A stretch of 64,000 nt of DNA from Citrobacter sp. JGM124 (GCF_018257795.1 NZ_JAERJD010000010.1:105353-169352), one strand, 5' to 3'; shown: positions 9,268-19,287, numbered from the stretch's first letter. The notes: generated by a model from the sequence alone, not told the origin. Numbers and translations are program-made.

Positions 9268-11403
9268 TTAGCCCAGTTGTCCGTTATTAAGGTGTTTTAC
9301 TCTGCGCTTGACCTCTTCCTGCTTGCCTGCATTAAACGGACGGGCATCAGGGCTGCCCAGGTAGCCGCAAACCCGGCGGGTAACCGAAACCCTGGCCGCA
9401 TCATGATTACCACATTTCGGGCAAGTGAAACCCTTGCTGGTGCAGGTAAACTCCCCGGTGAATCCACAGTCGTAGCATTCATCAATCGGTGTATTCGTAC
9501 CGTAGTAGGGGACTTGGTGGTAACTGTAATCCCAGACATCTTCCAGCGCTTTTAAATTGTGCTGCAGATTCGGGTATTCTCCGTAGCAAATAAAACCGCC
9601 ATTTGCCAGTGCAGGGTAAGGTGCCTCAAAATCAATTTTATCGTAAGGATTTACTTTTTTTTCTACGTCGAGGTGGAAGCTATTGGTGTAGTAACCCTTA
9701 TCGGTGACCCCCGGAATAATGCCGAATTCGGCGGTATCCAGACGGCAAAAACGGTCACACAGGTTTTCACTTGGCGTACTGTAGAGGCTGAAACCATAGC
9801 CCGTTTCTTGCTTCCATTTCTCGGTTGTGTTGCGTAAGTGAGTGATAATCTCGACAGCTTTTTCCCGTAGTACAGGGCTGTCATACACATGCTGGTTGGC
9901 AAAAAGGGCATTAATGGTTTCATGCAGGCCGATATACCCTAACGAAATGGATGCCCTGCCATTTTTAAAGATTTCTGCGACTTCGTCATCCGCTTTTAAA
10001 CGTACTCCACAGGCCCCTTCCATATACAGGATAGGAGCCACGCGTGCTTTGACGCCTTCCAGGCGAGCGATTCGCGTCATTAATGCTTTACGGGCGAGAA
10101 TCAATCGTTTGTCCAGGATAGCCCAAAAACGCGCCTCGTCACCCTGTGCTTCCAGGGCGATGCGTGGCAGATTAAGACTGATGACACCTATATTATTACG
10201 GCCTTCATGTACCTGTTTCCCGTCCTGCTCATAAACCCCCAGGAAACTGCGACAACCCATAGGGGTTTTGAATGACCCCGTCACACTGACGACCTGCTCG
10301 TAGTTGAGGATGTCCGGGTACATGCGTTTAGAAGCACATTCCAGAGCCAGCTGTTTGATATCGTAATTTATATCTCCAGCTTTGTGATTCACCCCGTCTT
10401 TGATCGCAAATACCAGTTTTGGAAATACAGCCGTTTTATGGTTCTTGCCAAGACCGGCAATACGATTTTGCAAAATAGATTGCTGAATCAGACGTGATTC
10501 CCAGCTGGTCCCCAGCCCGAAACCAAAGGTGACAAAGGGGGTTTGGCCATTTGCGGTATGCAAGGTATTGACTTCATATTCCAGTGACTGAAATGCATCA
10601 AAGCACTCTTTTTCAGTGCGTGTGCGAGCATAGGCATCAGCATCAGGAATCTGCCATTCAGTGGCGACTTGGCGATGTTTTTTAAAGCTTTCATTAACAA
10701 AGGGGGCCAGCACTTCATCAATGCGATTGATGGTGGTCCCACCATAAATATGGCTGGCGACTTGGGCGATAATTTGGGCTGTTACCGCTGTCGCCGTAGA
10801 GATGGATTTTGGTGGTTCAATTTCCGCATTGCCCATTTTAAAGCCATGGGTCAGCATGCCGTTAAGGTCTATCAGCATGCAGTTAAACATTGGGAAGAAG
10901 GGGGCATAGTCGAGATCATGATAGTGAATATCACCGCGCTCATGCGCTTGCACCACATCCCGTGGTAGTAAGTACTGACGCGCATAGTGGCGTGCGACAA
11001 TACCCGCCAGCAGGTCACGTTGAGTCGGAATAACCTTACTGTCTTTATTGGCATTTTCATTTAACAAACTGGCATTAGTTTGTTCCACCAGGCCACGAAT
11101 TTCTTGATTCAGACGCCCACGTTTCTCACGTGCGATATCCCTGTCATGACGATACTCAATATAAGCACGGGCCAGTTGTTTATAACGACCTGACATCAAA
11201 AGGTTTTCTACTGCAGTCTGGATTTCATTAATATCCACCTGTTGGCGATTAGCCATTTGCACACGAATGGTTTCGGCAACATCGGTACAGTAATCAGGGT
11301 CATCGACTCCTGCAGCAAGTGCGGCACGTAAGATGGCATCTTTGATGCGTTCTGGAATGAAAGGCACCTTACATCCGTCTCTTTTCATTACATGCAGTGT
11401 CAT
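9268..11403 (-). CDS. nrdD: NrdD, anaerobic ribonucleoside-triphosphate reductase
   Basis: 711 residues, standard length. It reduces ribonucleoside triphosphates to dNTPs without oxygen. The N-terminal ATP-cone (MTLHVMKRDGCKVPFIPERI) is the allosteric domain; the core includes HYHDLDYAPFFPMFNC. The C-terminus has the zinc site CYDCGFTGEFTC...CPKC and the radical loop RRVCGYLGS carrying the catalytic glycine near residue 680. It is the first gene of the nrdD-nrdG operon. Confidence 0.97.
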   Translation of the reverse strand: MTLHVMKRDGCKVPFIPERIKDAILRAALAAGVDDPDYCTDVAETIRVQMANRQQVDINEIQTAVENLLMSGRYKQLARAYIEYRHDRDIAREKRGRLNQEIRGLVEQTNASLLNENANKDSKVIPTQRDLLAGIVARHYARQYLLPRDVVQAHERGDIHYHDLDYAPFFPMFNCMLIDLNGMLTHGFKMGNAEIEPPKSISTATAVTAQIIAQVASHIYGGTTINRIDEVLAPFVNESFKKHRQVATEWQIPDADAYARTRTEKECFDAFQSLEYEVNTLHTANGQTPFVTFGFGLGTSWESRLIQQSILQNRIAGLGKNHKTAVFPKLVFAIKDGVNHKAGDINYDIKQLALECASKRMYPDILNYEQVVSVTGSFKTPMGCRSFLGVYEQDGKQVHEGRNNIGVISLNLPRIALEAQGDEARFWAILDKRLILARKALMTRIARLEGVKARVAPILYMEGACGVRLKADDEVAEIFKNGRASISLGYIGLHETINALFANQHVYDSPVLREKAVEIITHLRNTTEKWKQETGYGFSLYSTPSENLCDRFCRLDTAEFGIIPGVTDKGYYTNSFHLDVEKKVNPYDKIDFEAPYPALANGGFICYGEYPNLQHNLKALEDVWDYSYHQVPYYGTNTPIDECYDCGFTGEFTCTSKGFTCPKCGNHDAARVSVTRRVCGYLGSPDARPFNAGKQEEVKRRVKHLNNGQLG

Positions 11404-11533
11404 GATTGCTCCCTGTTTAGTGATAGTAGTGATAGGCGTATCAGGCCTCTGCAGGCGCTATGGGGTACGTCATTTTTATGCGTAACAAACCGAAATCAGT
11501 GAGTAAGTCACTGGCGTTGTGGTTTTCGATTTG

Positions 11534-11580
11534 CCACTACATATAGATTTTTTATGTATGTTAGTTTCTATATGTAGTGT
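11534..11580 (-). promoter_or_regulatory. Pair of NrdR boxes upstream of nrdD
   Basis: Two 16-bp matches to the NrdR consensus (acaCwAtATaTwGtgt): 11534-11549 (CCACTACATATAGATT) and 11565-11580 (TTTCTATATGTAGTGT). Their starts are 31 bp apart, the three-turn spacing typical of NrdR operators. They lie about 130 bp upstream of nrdD, so dNTP-sensing repression of nrdDG is expected. The rest of the 361-bp nrdD-treC gap (11404-11764) shows no gene. Confidence 0.85.
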
Positions 11581-11731
11581 TTTCATTAAACATGTTTACC
11601 ATTTTATTGATGCAGGACAAAGTAAATTTGCGAGGGCAGGGAGGATGGGCTCTCAGAACAAATGATATTTTTTGCTTGAGTAATAGATAAGCACCTGAAG
11701 AATAGAAGGCGAATTTTACCAGGTCAGAGGT

Positions 11732-11757
11732 CCCCTTTGGGCAGTTGACCAAAGGGG
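11732..11757 (-). terminator. Hairpin downstream of treC
   Basis: CCCCTTTGG (11732-11740) pairs with CCAAAGGGG (11749-11757), a perfect 9-bp stem just after the treC stop. No strong U tract follows, so it may terminate weakly or protect the mRNA end. Confidence 0.55.
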
Positions 11758-11764
11758 GAAGAGA

Positions 11765-13429
11765 TTATGACGATGATTTCTGCAGCCAGTAGACCGCTTC
11801 AAATGGGCGCAGTGTGATGTTACCTGACAGAAAGGGAGCATCCGGATAGTTGCTCATTAAGCATTCCCATTCACCACCGCTGGTGCTTTCCCATTGCTGT
11901 TCTTGCGCGCTAAGGTTAGCAGCCACCACCAGTGTCTGATCATCCCATTGTCGACGATAACACCATAGGGCAGGGTGTTCGGGTAGATAGTCATGGTAAT
12001 CACCCTGAGTAAAAATAGGCTGTGCTTTACGCAGGGTAATCAATTTTTGGTAGGCATAAAATACCGAGTCAGGATCATTCAGGGCCGCCGCCGCATTGAT
12101 GTCGGGATAGTTGTGGCTAACACCAATCCAGGGGGTACCGCTGGTGAAACCGGCCTGAGGGCTGGTATCCCACTGCATGGGCGTGCGGCTATTATCACGT
12201 GATTTACTGGCGAGTATGGCCAGTATATCTTCAGCAGAATCTCCGTCAGTACAGCGTTCAGCAAAGATATTCAGGCTCTCAACGTCCCGATATTCTTCGA
12301 TGCTACAAAAATGGGGGTTAGTCATGCCCAGTTCTTCACCCTGGTAGATATAAGGCGTGCCTTGCATGCCATGAAGTACCATTGCCAGCATTTTTGCGGA
12401 AGTTACCCGTAGCTCACCCTCATCCCCAAAACGGGAAACAATACGGGGCTGATCATGATTACACCAGAATAACGCATTCCAGGCCTGATTGTGCATTCCC
12501 TGCTGCCAGTAACTGAATAATGCTTTCAGAGCGATGTAGTCCGGTTTTGCCAGTGCCCATTTTTCACCGTCAGGATAGTCCACTTTAAGATGATGAAAGT
12601 TAAAGGTCATCGACAATTCACGGCCATCCAGGGCCGCATATTGCTGACAGTTCTCCAGAGAAGTCGAGGACATTTCACCCACCGTCATTAAGCCCAGCGG
12701 CGTAAAGACATCCCGACTAAATTCCTGCAAAAATTCATGGATTCGTGGGCCATCGGTATAAAAACGGCGACCATCTCGTCCCTCTGTATCACTGGGGAAA
12801 GCCGTATCTTTGGAGACAAGGTTGATCACGTCAAGGCGCAGTCCGTCGACACCTCTGTCGGCCCAGAACTCACATACTTCTTTCAGCGCACCACGTACCT
12901 GCTCATTTTCCCAGTTCAGATCAGCCTGTTCAGGCGCAAAAAGATGCAGATAATACTGGCCGCTTTCTGCATGCCAGCGCCAGGCATTACCGCCAAACTT
13001 GGAGCGCCAGTTATTCGGTGGCGTGTCGGGTGTCCCGTCACGCCAAATATAGAACTGACGATATGGGCTATTTTTATCCTGTGCGGATTTAAACCAACGG
13101 TGTTCGGTGGACGTATGATTAAACACCATATCCAGAATCAGGCGGATGCCTCTTTTGTGCGCCTGGGCGACCAGCTGATCAAAATCATCGAGAGTACCGT
13201 AAGCGGGATCGACCGCACAGTAGTCAGCCACGTCATAACCATTGTCAATCTGTGGTGAGGGGTAGAATGGTGTTAGCCAGATAGCATCAATACCCAGTTT
13301 CTGGAGGTAATCAAGACGTTTAATTACCCCCTGGAGGTCGCCGGTTCCGCGCCCCGTAGTATCCTGAAAACTTTTAGGATAGACCTGATAAATAACGCCT
13401 TGTTGCCACCATGGAGAAAGGTTGTTCAT
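11765..13429 (-). CDS. treC: TreC, trehalose-6-phosphate hydrolase
   Basis: 554 residues (E. coli 551), a GH13 enzyme splitting cytoplasmic trehalose 6-phosphate into glucose and glucose 6-phosphate. The GH13 motifs occur in order: DMVFNHTSTEHRW (region I), GLRLDVINLVSKD with the nucleophile Asp (region II), MTVGEMSS with the acid/base Glu (region III) and NHDQPRIVSRFGD (region IV). It lies 31 bp after treB on the same strand, forming the treBC operon. Confidence 0.97.
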   Translation of the reverse strand: MNNLSPWWQQGVIYQVYPKSFQDTTGRGTGDLQGVIKRLDYLQKLGIDAIWLTPFYPSPQIDNGYDVADYCAVDPAYGTLDDFDQLVAQAHKRGIRLILDMVFNHTSTEHRWFKSAQDKNSPYRQFYIWRDGTPDTPPNNWRSKFGGNAWRWHAESGQYYLHLFAPEQADLNWENEQVRGALKEVCEFWADRGVDGLRLDVINLVSKDTAFPSDTEGRDGRRFYTDGPRIHEFLQEFSRDVFTPLGLMTVGEMSSTSLENCQQYAALDGRELSMTFNFHHLKVDYPDGEKWALAKPDYIALKALFSYWQQGMHNQAWNALFWCNHDQPRIVSRFGDEGELRVTSAKMLAMVLHGMQGTPYIYQGEELGMTNPHFCSIEEYRDVESLNIFAERCTDGDSAEDILAILASKSRDNSRTPMQWDTSPQAGFTSGTPWIGVSHNYPDINAAAALNDPDSVFYAYQKLITLRKAQPIFTQGDYHDYLPEHPALWCYRRQWDDQTLVVAANLSAQEQQWESTSGGEWECLMSNYPDAPFLSGNITLRPFEAVYWLQKSSS

Positions 13430-13460
13430 TACGTATTCCTGCTTGTGGAAGGAAAATTAA

Positions 13461-14879
13461 TTAAGCAATATCCAGGGTTCCTGAACGGGCTTTGCGTTTA
13501 TAAACAAAGCTGGTCAGGATGATGGGGATCAGGATGGCTATCACAATTGCCACCGCGTAGACTCCCCAAAAACGTGGCTGGATAGACAGGATCCCTGGCA
13601 GGCCACCAACGCCAATCCCATTTGCTAGCACACCATTTAGCCCGCACAGTAATCCCGCGATACCAGAACCGACCATCGCACATAGCATGGGAAAGCGATA
13701 TTTCAGGTTGATCCCGTACATGGCTGGCTCTGTAACGCCGAGATAGGCTGAAATGGCAGCTGGGACGGAAATTTCACGTTCATTCTTTTTACGACTGCAG
13801 ATGATGATGCCGACAACAGCAGAAGCCTGGGCGATGTTAGACAAGGCGATTAATGGCCAGACCGGGGTTCCTCCCATGTTTTGCACCATCTGTAAGTCTA
13901 CCGCGAGCGTCGTCTGATGGACGCCGGTAATGACCAGTGGGGCATACAGGAAACCAAACAGGGCTGCGCCGACAGGCGCAAAACTTCCGGTCATCAGGTT
14001 GCGGACAACAAAGGCGACGCCGTCACCAATCATGCGGCCGAATGGGCCAATCAAGGCATGGGCCAGGAATACGGCAATGATCAGAGAAACAACGGGAACG
14101 ATAACCAGATAGAGGTAATCCGGTACAATCCGTTTCATGAATCGTTCAATATAGGCCAGAGCAATACCGGCGAGTAATGCAGGAATAACCTGTGCCTGAT
14201 AGCCGACTTTCTCAATACTGAACAGGCCAAAGTTCCAGGCCTCCGGGATCTTGCTGCCCAGCTCATAAGCATTCATTAATTGCGGGGATACCAGGGTAAT
14301 GCCCAGAACGATCCCGAGAATGGGGGTTCCGCCCAGTTTGCGTACGGTTGACCAGCAGATGCCCACTGGCAAGTAAAAGAAGATCGCCTCACCAATCAGC
14401 CACAGAAAGTTGTACATCCCTTCCATTGACGGGTACATCTGTATCAGCGTCTGTCCGTCCCGTATCGGCAAGTCACCGATGACGTTACGAAAGCCAAGGA
14501 TTAAACCACCACTAATCAGTGCCGGGAGTAGCGGGAAGAAGATTTCAGCAAAGTGTGATATTAACTGCTCGTGCCATTTCATGTTCTGGCGGGCAGCCAC
14601 TTTGGCTTGTTCTTTATCTTCAGCATTGTGGCCTGTTGTGGCCAGTAGTGCTTTATAATAGCTGTCGACGTTGGTACCAATGACGACCTGAAACTGACCG
14701 GCGTTGGTGAAACAGCCTTTTACCATCGATAATTCTTCAATTTCTTTTGGTCGGGCACTTTCAGGGTGGTTGAGAACAAAACGCAGTCGAGTGATGCAGT
14801 GTGTCACTGACGCGATATTCTCACGTCCTCCCACCAACTCGATTAATTTATCGATATCCTGCTGTCTGACTTTGCTCAT
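13461..14879 (-). CDS. treB: TreB, trehalose-specific PTS enzyme IIBC
   Basis: 472 residues. It imports trehalose across the inner membrane and phosphorylates it to trehalose 6-phosphate. The N-terminal IIB domain carries the phosphorylated Cys in ENIASVTHCITRLRFVL (about residue 27); the C-terminal IIC domain has about ten membrane helices. No IIA domain is fused, so it depends on the glucose IIA (Crr), as in E. coli. Transcription starts from the TreR-controlled region between treB and treR. Confidence 0.97.
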   Translation of the reverse strand: MSKVRQQDIDKLIELVGGRENIASVTHCITRLRFVLNHPESARPKEIEELSMVKGCFTNAGQFQVVIGTNVDSYYKALLATTGHNAEDKEQAKVAARQNMKWHEQLISHFAEIFFPLLPALISGGLILGFRNVIGDLPIRDGQTLIQMYPSMEGMYNFLWLIGEAIFFYLPVGICWSTVRKLGGTPILGIVLGITLVSPQLMNAYELGSKIPEAWNFGLFSIEKVGYQAQVIPALLAGIALAYIERFMKRIVPDYLYLVIVPVVSLIIAVFLAHALIGPFGRMIGDGVAFVVRNLMTGSFAPVGAALFGFLYAPLVITGVHQTTLAVDLQMVQNMGGTPVWPLIALSNIAQASAVVGIIICSRKKNEREISVPAAISAYLGVTEPAMYGINLKYRFPMLCAMVGSGIAGLLCGLNGVLANGIGVGGLPGILSIQPRFWGVYAVAIVIAILIPIILTSFVYKRKARSGTLDIA

Positions 14880-14946
14880 ATAAGGTTACCTGGCTTATAT
14901 AACTATTTATTTATTCAGCTTAGCGGGTGATTGCGTTTTTATGAAT

Positions 14947-14958
14947 GGGAACGTTCCC
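14947..14958. promoter_or_regulatory. TreR operator of treBC
   Basis: GGGAACGTTCCC is a perfect 12-bp palindrome centred on CG, typical of LacI/GalR-family operators and like the E. coli TreR site. It lies 67 bp upstream of treB, so it should block treBC transcription unless trehalose 6-phosphate binds TreR. Confidence 0.85.
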
Positions 14959-14969
14959 GTTCTTCGGTC

Positions 14970-14991
14970 AAGATCACAATAAAGTGATCTT
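14970..14991. promoter_or_regulatory. 8-bp inverted repeat between treR and treB
   Basis: AAGATCAC (14970-14977) and GTGATCTT (14984-14991) are separated by six bases. As RNA this is a hairpin directly after the treR stop; as DNA the half-sites point the wrong way for CRP (TCAC...GTGA). It could end treR transcription or be a protein site in the treB promoter. Confidence 0.45.
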
Positions 14992-14997
14992 TATCGC

Positions 14998-15945
14998 TTA
15001 CTGTAGCCGGCCAGGGATCACTATCTGGTGCAATTCTTTTTGCCGGGAAACTTGACCAATGAGTTGTAAGGCCGCCCGGCGTCCCGCTTCGGCATAACCG
15101 GGGTCAACGGCAATAATCTCCGGGTGAAGGAATGACATCAGGGGAGTATTACCAACACTGGCAAGCTGAATATCATTTCTCTGGTTTTGATGTAAGTACT
15201 TGCTAACACCAAGAGCAAGAGTATCTGTAGCACAGACCAGGGCGGTTGTTTCAGGCGTCAGGACTTGGGCGGCGTGTTCATAACCTTGCTTCATCGCCAG
15301 GCCCGAGAGCACCCAATGGGGAGCAAGTTGCTGTTGCTGACAAAAATCAAGGTAAGCCTGGTGGCGACGTAAACCGGTTGTGATATCTGAATGAGGAACC
15401 CCAAGAAAGCTGATATGGCGATGCCCCCGTGCATAGAGCGCTGACATCAGCAAGCGAATCGCGCCTTCGTCGTCATAACAGACGGAGGCAAATCCTGGGG
15501 CATCCCGTGTCATTAATACCAGTGATGACCGCCAGGGTTGCAGCATTTTTTCTGTGATACCACTAAAGCCAAACAGAATGACGCCATCGACATGGCGGCG
15601 CTGCAAAATACCCAAATGTTCAGCCACTTTCTCTGCGGAGAACTGGCTTTCCATCATAATGGGGTCATAACCTTCAGCATAGAAGTGGGGCAGCATCGTT
15701 TGTACAGCTAAGTTCTCAGAGAGTGAGTCCAGACGAGTCACAATGATGGCCACCACTTTATCACTCTGGTTCCGCATGGCGCGCGCGGAACGAGAAGGTG
15801 CAAAATTATGTTGTTGCATCACAGCTTCAATACGCTCACGCGTGCTGGCACTCACGCCACTTTCGTTGTTGAGGACGCGAGAAACTGTCGACTTGCCAAC
15901 ACCGCTCAGACGAGCAATATCTTTTATTGTAAGGCGGTTCTGCAT
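14998..15945 (-). CDS. treR: TreR, trehalose operon repressor (LacI family)
   Basis: 315 residues, the E. coli length. The N-terminal LacI-type helix-turn-helix reads TIKDIARLSGVGKSTVSRVL (about residues 5-24) with the hinge NNESGVSASTRERIEAVMQQ; the rest is the periplasmic-binding-protein-like effector domain that binds trehalose 6-phosphate. It lies upstream of treB on the same strand, with its operator in the 118-bp gap. Confidence 0.96.
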   Translation of the reverse strand: MQNRLTIKDIARLSGVGKSTVSRVLNNESGVSASTRERIEAVMQQHNFAPSRSARAMRNQSDKVVAIIVTRLDSLSENLAVQTMLPHFYAEGYDPIMMESQFSAEKVAEHLGILQRRHVDGVILFGFSGITEKMLQPWRSSLVLMTRDAPGFASVCYDDEGAIRLLMSALYARGHRHISFLGVPHSDITTGLRRHQAYLDFCQQQQLAPHWVLSGLAMKQGYEHAAQVLTPETTALVCATDTLALGVSKYLHQNQRNDIQLASVGNTPLMSFLHPEIIAVDPGYAEAGRRAALQLIGQVSRQKELHQIVIPGRLQ

Positions 15946-16387
15946 AGGTTTCTTCTCAACATATTCTGGTGGTTCCTGAGTGATGTTTATCTACTTTTTC
16001 TGGTGGAAGTGTGTTTTTTCCTGGGCAGGAAAGTGTCTGGCTCGTCTTGTATTGTATCTCTTCTCGTTCACTGATTACCGTGAATTTAACTGTAGCCTAA
16101 ATAAGTCAGTTTCCTTGTACACATATGGAGATAACTGATGGGCAAGGTTGTGCGATCAGCAAGCGACCTTGAACGAGTCAGGGCTGATTTATGAATATGA
16201 TGGCATCGCCTGTATGATTTTCACTCATGCCAGTAAATCGCAACGGATCAATTAACTCAGGCGTCGTTTCACTTTCCGTGCATTGCGGAAGCCTGTTCAC
16301 ATGTGGGAAATGATCAGATGATCACGGATGCCCGATTAACCCCCAGGGCGATACAGACACTGGGGGTTGGGGGTATGAAGGGTATGA
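15946..16387. other. 442-bp gap where E. coli has mgtA; ridA terminator at its right end
   Basis: No gene recognised. In E. coli the Mg2+ transporter gene mgtA sits between treR and ridA; here nothing resembling it remains. A hairpin at 16340-16366 (CCCCCAG paired with CTGGGGG, then TTAAT on the minus strand) probably ends ridA transcription. The remainder should hold the treR promoter. Confidence 0.7.
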
Positions 16388-16774
16388 CTAGCGACGAACG
16401 GCGATCGCTTCGATTTCGATCTTCACATCTTTCGGCAGACGCGCAACTTCAACGCAAGAACGTGCCGGGAATGGCGCATGGTGCTCATTGAAGAAGGCTT
16501 CATAGGTTGCGTTCACGGTCGCGAAATCATTGAGGTCTTTCACAAACACGGTGGTTTTTACAATGTTGCCGACTTTCAGACCCGCCGCTTCAACGATCGC
16601 TTTAACGTTTTCCAGTGACTGACGTGCCTGGGCTGCAACATCATCAGGTACTGTACCAGTGCTTGGATCAACCGGGATCTGGCCGGAAGTGATTATCATG
16701 CTGCCAAGATCAACACCCTGAACATAAGGACCAATCGCGGCTGGGGCATTTTCTGTGCTAATAATGTGAGACAT
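16388..16774 (-). CDS. ridA: RidA, reactive enamine/imine deaminase
   Basis: 128 residues, nearly identical in outline to E. coli RidA (ENAPAAIGPYVQGVDLGSMI; ARSCVEVARLPKDVKIEIEA). It is a cytosolic trimer that hydrolyses 2-aminoacrylate and related enamines made by PLP enzymes such as threonine dehydratase. The Arg of the AxSCVEVARLP signature region, which binds the substrate carboxylate, is present. It lies 134 bp downstream of pyrI on the same strand. Confidence 0.97.
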   Translation of the reverse strand: MSHIISTENAPAAIGPYVQGVDLGSMIITSGQIPVDPSTGTVPDDVAAQARQSLENVKAIVEAAGLKVGNIVKTTVFVKDLNDFATVNATYEAFFNEHHAPFPARSCVEVARLPKDVKIEIEAIAVRR

Positions 16775-16830
16775 TTTTCTTCCTCAGTTGGCAGGTCGGG
16801 CAGACACGAGATAGTCTGCCGCATGAAACA

Positions 16831-16854
16831 GTAAACGGATTTCAGTCTGTTTAC
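16831..16854 (-). terminator. Possible pyrBI terminator hairpin
   Basis: GTAAAC (16831-16836) and GTTTAC (16849-16854) bracket an imperfect stem between pyrI and ridA. The flanking T richness is modest, so this is a weak candidate. Confidence 0.35.
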
Positions 16855-16908
16855 CTGAAAATTCCCCATTATTATAGAGGAGGATGCTTCATTGTCATTA
16901 GTGCCAGA

Positions 16909-17370
16909 TCAATCCGCCAGCACAACATGGTGCGCAAACTCTTTCTCGCAATACTTGCACTTAAGGCTAATTTCTTCAGCCCGCTTTTTGACGGAAAAGT
17001 AGGATGCTACCGGTTCATTATGGCTAATGCAGTTACTGTTCGGGCAGCGTAGTACATTCTCAATATACAGGGGCAAGCTCGGACGGCTTTTACCGACCAC
17101 TTCATACTCATCAATACGGTTTACGGTAGCCTGGGGGGCATAGAGTGCCAGCTGATTGACCTGATCATCCGTCAGAAAGGTATTTTCTATTTTGATCAGA
17201 TCCTTGCGCCCTTGTTCACGGGATGGCAAATTCAGGCCAATAGTAATGCGTTGGTCAGTCTTGGTGAGCTGAAACAGAGTCAGTAGCTTAAAACCCACCT
17301 GCGCCGGGATATGATCGATAACGGTCCCGCGCTTGATAGCTTCAACTTGTAATTTATTATCATGCGTCAT
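16909..17370 (-). CDS. pyrI: PyrI, aspartate carbamoyltransferase regulatory chain
   Basis: 153 residues. It binds CTP/UTP (inhibition) and ATP (activation) and holds the catalytic PyrB trimers together. The N-terminal allosteric domain is followed by the C-terminal zinc domain, with the four cysteines of CPNSNC and CKYC spaced as in E. coli. It starts 16 bp after the pyrB stop, within the pyrBI operon. Confidence 0.97.
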   Translation of the reverse strand: MTHDNKLQVEAIKRGTVIDHIPAQVGFKLLTLFQLTKTDQRITIGLNLPSREQGRKDLIKIENTFLTDDQVNQLALYAPQATVNRIDEYEVVGKSRPSLPLYIENVLRCPNSNCISHNEPVASYFSVKKRAEEISLKCKYCEKEFAHHVVLAD

Positions 17371-17386
17371 TTTTCTGTCCTCTCAC

Positions 17387-18319
17387 TCAAACCAGTTCGC
17401 TATTCAACACCAGGGCCAGGAGAGCCTGGCGAGCAAAAATACCGTTACCCGCCTGCTGGAAGTACCAGGCATGAGGGGTTTTGTCCACATCGGTGGCTAT
17501 CTCGTCAATACGCGGCAGGGGATGCAGCACTTTCATATTGGCACGAGCCCCATCGAGGTCTGCGGCTCGCAGGACAAACTGCGCCTTAACATTGGCATAT
17601 TCAGAAGGATCAAGCCGCTCTCTTTGTACCCGGGTCATATAGAGAATATCCAGTGAGTCGACCACCTCATTAATGGAGGCGTGACAGCTCCAGGAAATCC
17701 CTTTTTCATCCAGCATATCGAGAATATATTGCGGCATCGCCAGGGCTGATGGGGCAATGAAATAGAACCGATTCCCTTCAAACTTAGCCAGTGCTTGTGC
17801 TAAAGAATGTACAGTACGGCCGTACTTCAAATCGCCGACCATGGCGATATTCAGGTTTTCAAGGCGACCCTGGGTTTCCTGAATAGTAAACAAATCCAGC
17901 AAGGTTTGTGTGGGGTGCTGATTGGCACCATCCCCGGCATTAACCACCGGAATATTCCCGGCAAACTCTGTTGCCAGCCTGGCAGCCCCTTCCTGCGGAT
18001 GGCGCATCACAATCGCATCCACATAGGTGCCGATAACCGAGATGGTGTCCGCCAGCGTTTCTCCCTTTTTGCCCAGAGAAGTATTACTGCTGTCAGAAAA
18101 ACCGACGACGGAGGCTCCCAGCCGATGTATTGCCGTTTCAAAAGAGAGTCGGGTTCGGGTTGACGCTTCAAAAAAACAGCTGGCGATCACCTTGTGCTTA
18201 AGCAGTTCTGGCTGAGGGTTAGCCTTCAGCTTTGCCGCGGTCGTCAGGGCCAGTTCCAGTTCATCGCGGCTGAGATCATTAATGGAAATGATGTGTTTCT
18301 TATAGAGTGGATTTGTCAT
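17387..18319 (-). CDS. pyrB: PyrB, aspartate carbamoyltransferase catalytic chain
   Basis: 310 residues, starting at [12 protein letters not shown], the E. coli start, with AGGAGATTAAT upstream. It condenses carbamoyl phosphate and aspartate to carbamoyl aspartate, the committed step of pyrimidine synthesis. The carbamoyl-phosphate site [13 protein letters not shown] and the [13 protein letters not shown] motif are intact. An in-frame upstream ATG at 18364 lies inside the attenuator hairpin and is rejected. Expression is controlled by the pyrL attenuator directly upstream. Confidence 0.97.
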   Translation of the reverse strand: MTNPLYKKHIISINDLSRDELELALTTAAKLKANPQPELLKHKVIASCFFEASTRTRLSFETAIHRLGASVVGFSDSSNTSLGKKGETLADTISVIGTYVDAIVMRHPQEGAARLATEFAGNIPVVNAGDGANQHPTQTLLDLFTIQETQGRLENLNIAMVGDLKYGRTVHSLAQALAKFEGNRFYFIAPSALAMPQYILDMLDEKGISWSCHASINEVVDSLDILYMTRVQRERLDPSEYANVKAQFVLRAADLDGARANMKVLHPLPRIDEIATDVDKTPHAWYFQQAGNGIFARQALLALVLNSELV

Positions 18320-18346
18320 ATTAATCTCCTGTCCTCGGGCGATGAA

Positions 18347-18375
18347 CAAAAAAAAGCCCCTCATTGAGGGGCTTT
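18347..18375 (-). terminator. pyrBI transcription attenuator
   Basis: The stem AAAGCCCCTC pairs with GAGGGGCTTT around a short loop (18353-18375), with eight or nine U in the transcript (18355-18347). It lies between the pyrL stop and pyrB. In the known E. coli mechanism low UTP slows polymerase, the leader ribosome closes up and prevents this hairpin. Confidence 0.92.
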
Positions 18376-18469
18376 AGCAATCAGAATAGAAGCCATGGAA
18401 GAATAATGACGGGGCAACATCGTCAACTCGACGACAGGGTGTAACTGTTTTTTGTACACAATGACCCAT
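18374..18469 (-). CDS. pyrL: PyrL, pyrBI leader peptide
   Basis: 31-residue ORF starting MGHCVQKTVTPCRR with a perfect AGGAGG four bases before the ATG, and ending SDC at a stop that abuts the foot of the attenuator stem. E. coli PyrL has 44 residues and continues past its attenuator; this peptide is shorter and of different sequence. Position, ribosome binding site and hairpin make the assignment clear although the peptide itself is not conserved. Confidence 0.85.
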   Translation of the reverse strand: MGHCVQKTVTPCRRVDDVAPSLFFHGFYSDC

Positions 18470-18494
18470 ACTTCCTCCTGGCAAATTGTGGCGC

Positions 18495-18522
18495 ATTATA
18501 CTCGGGTGTTTTTTCACTGCAA
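18495..18522 (-). promoter_or_regulatory. pyrL-pyrBI promoter
   Basis: On the minus strand TTGCAG (18522-18517) and a perfect TATAAT (18500-18495) are separated by 16 bp, placing initiation about 20 bp before the pyrL ribosome binding site. Confidence 0.75.
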
Positions 18523-18758
18523 TAGGTTTATTAAGACTTTTTGAATCTGTAGCAATCGGTTGCAATAACTGAAATACCGCCACTTTTGCTTATCCTGCAA
18601 AATGTGACGTTTGCCTCTGAATAGAGACCAGAACCCGGTTTTCACCCTACGACCTGCTGGCTGGGGGCGGATTCTCACCATGTTGTGATTTTTTACCTTC
18701 TTATGATCGGCGTCGCTGGTACCTTCATAAATAACCGCGCTAGAATTAATAAACTTAA

Positions 18759-19238
<480 letters not shown>

Positions 19239-19253
19239 TGCCGTCAGAGTGGG

Positions 19254-19283
19254 GCCCGTCCTCTCCCTGAGGAGAGGACGGGC
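19254..19283. terminator. Shared hairpin between convergent tabA and argI
   Basis: A perfect 13-bp stem, GCCCGTCCTCTCC (19254-19266) with GGAGAGGACGGGC (19271-19283), and a CTGA tetraloop. It is symmetric, so it can act on both convergent transcripts, though neither side has a real T tract. Confidence 0.7.
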
Positions 19284-19287
19284 GGAA

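Noticed and set aside
14970..14991. CRP site in the treB promoter
   Set aside because: The half-sites are oriented TCAC-N-GTGA, opposite to the CRP consensus TGTGA-N6-TCACA; kept only as an inverted repeat.
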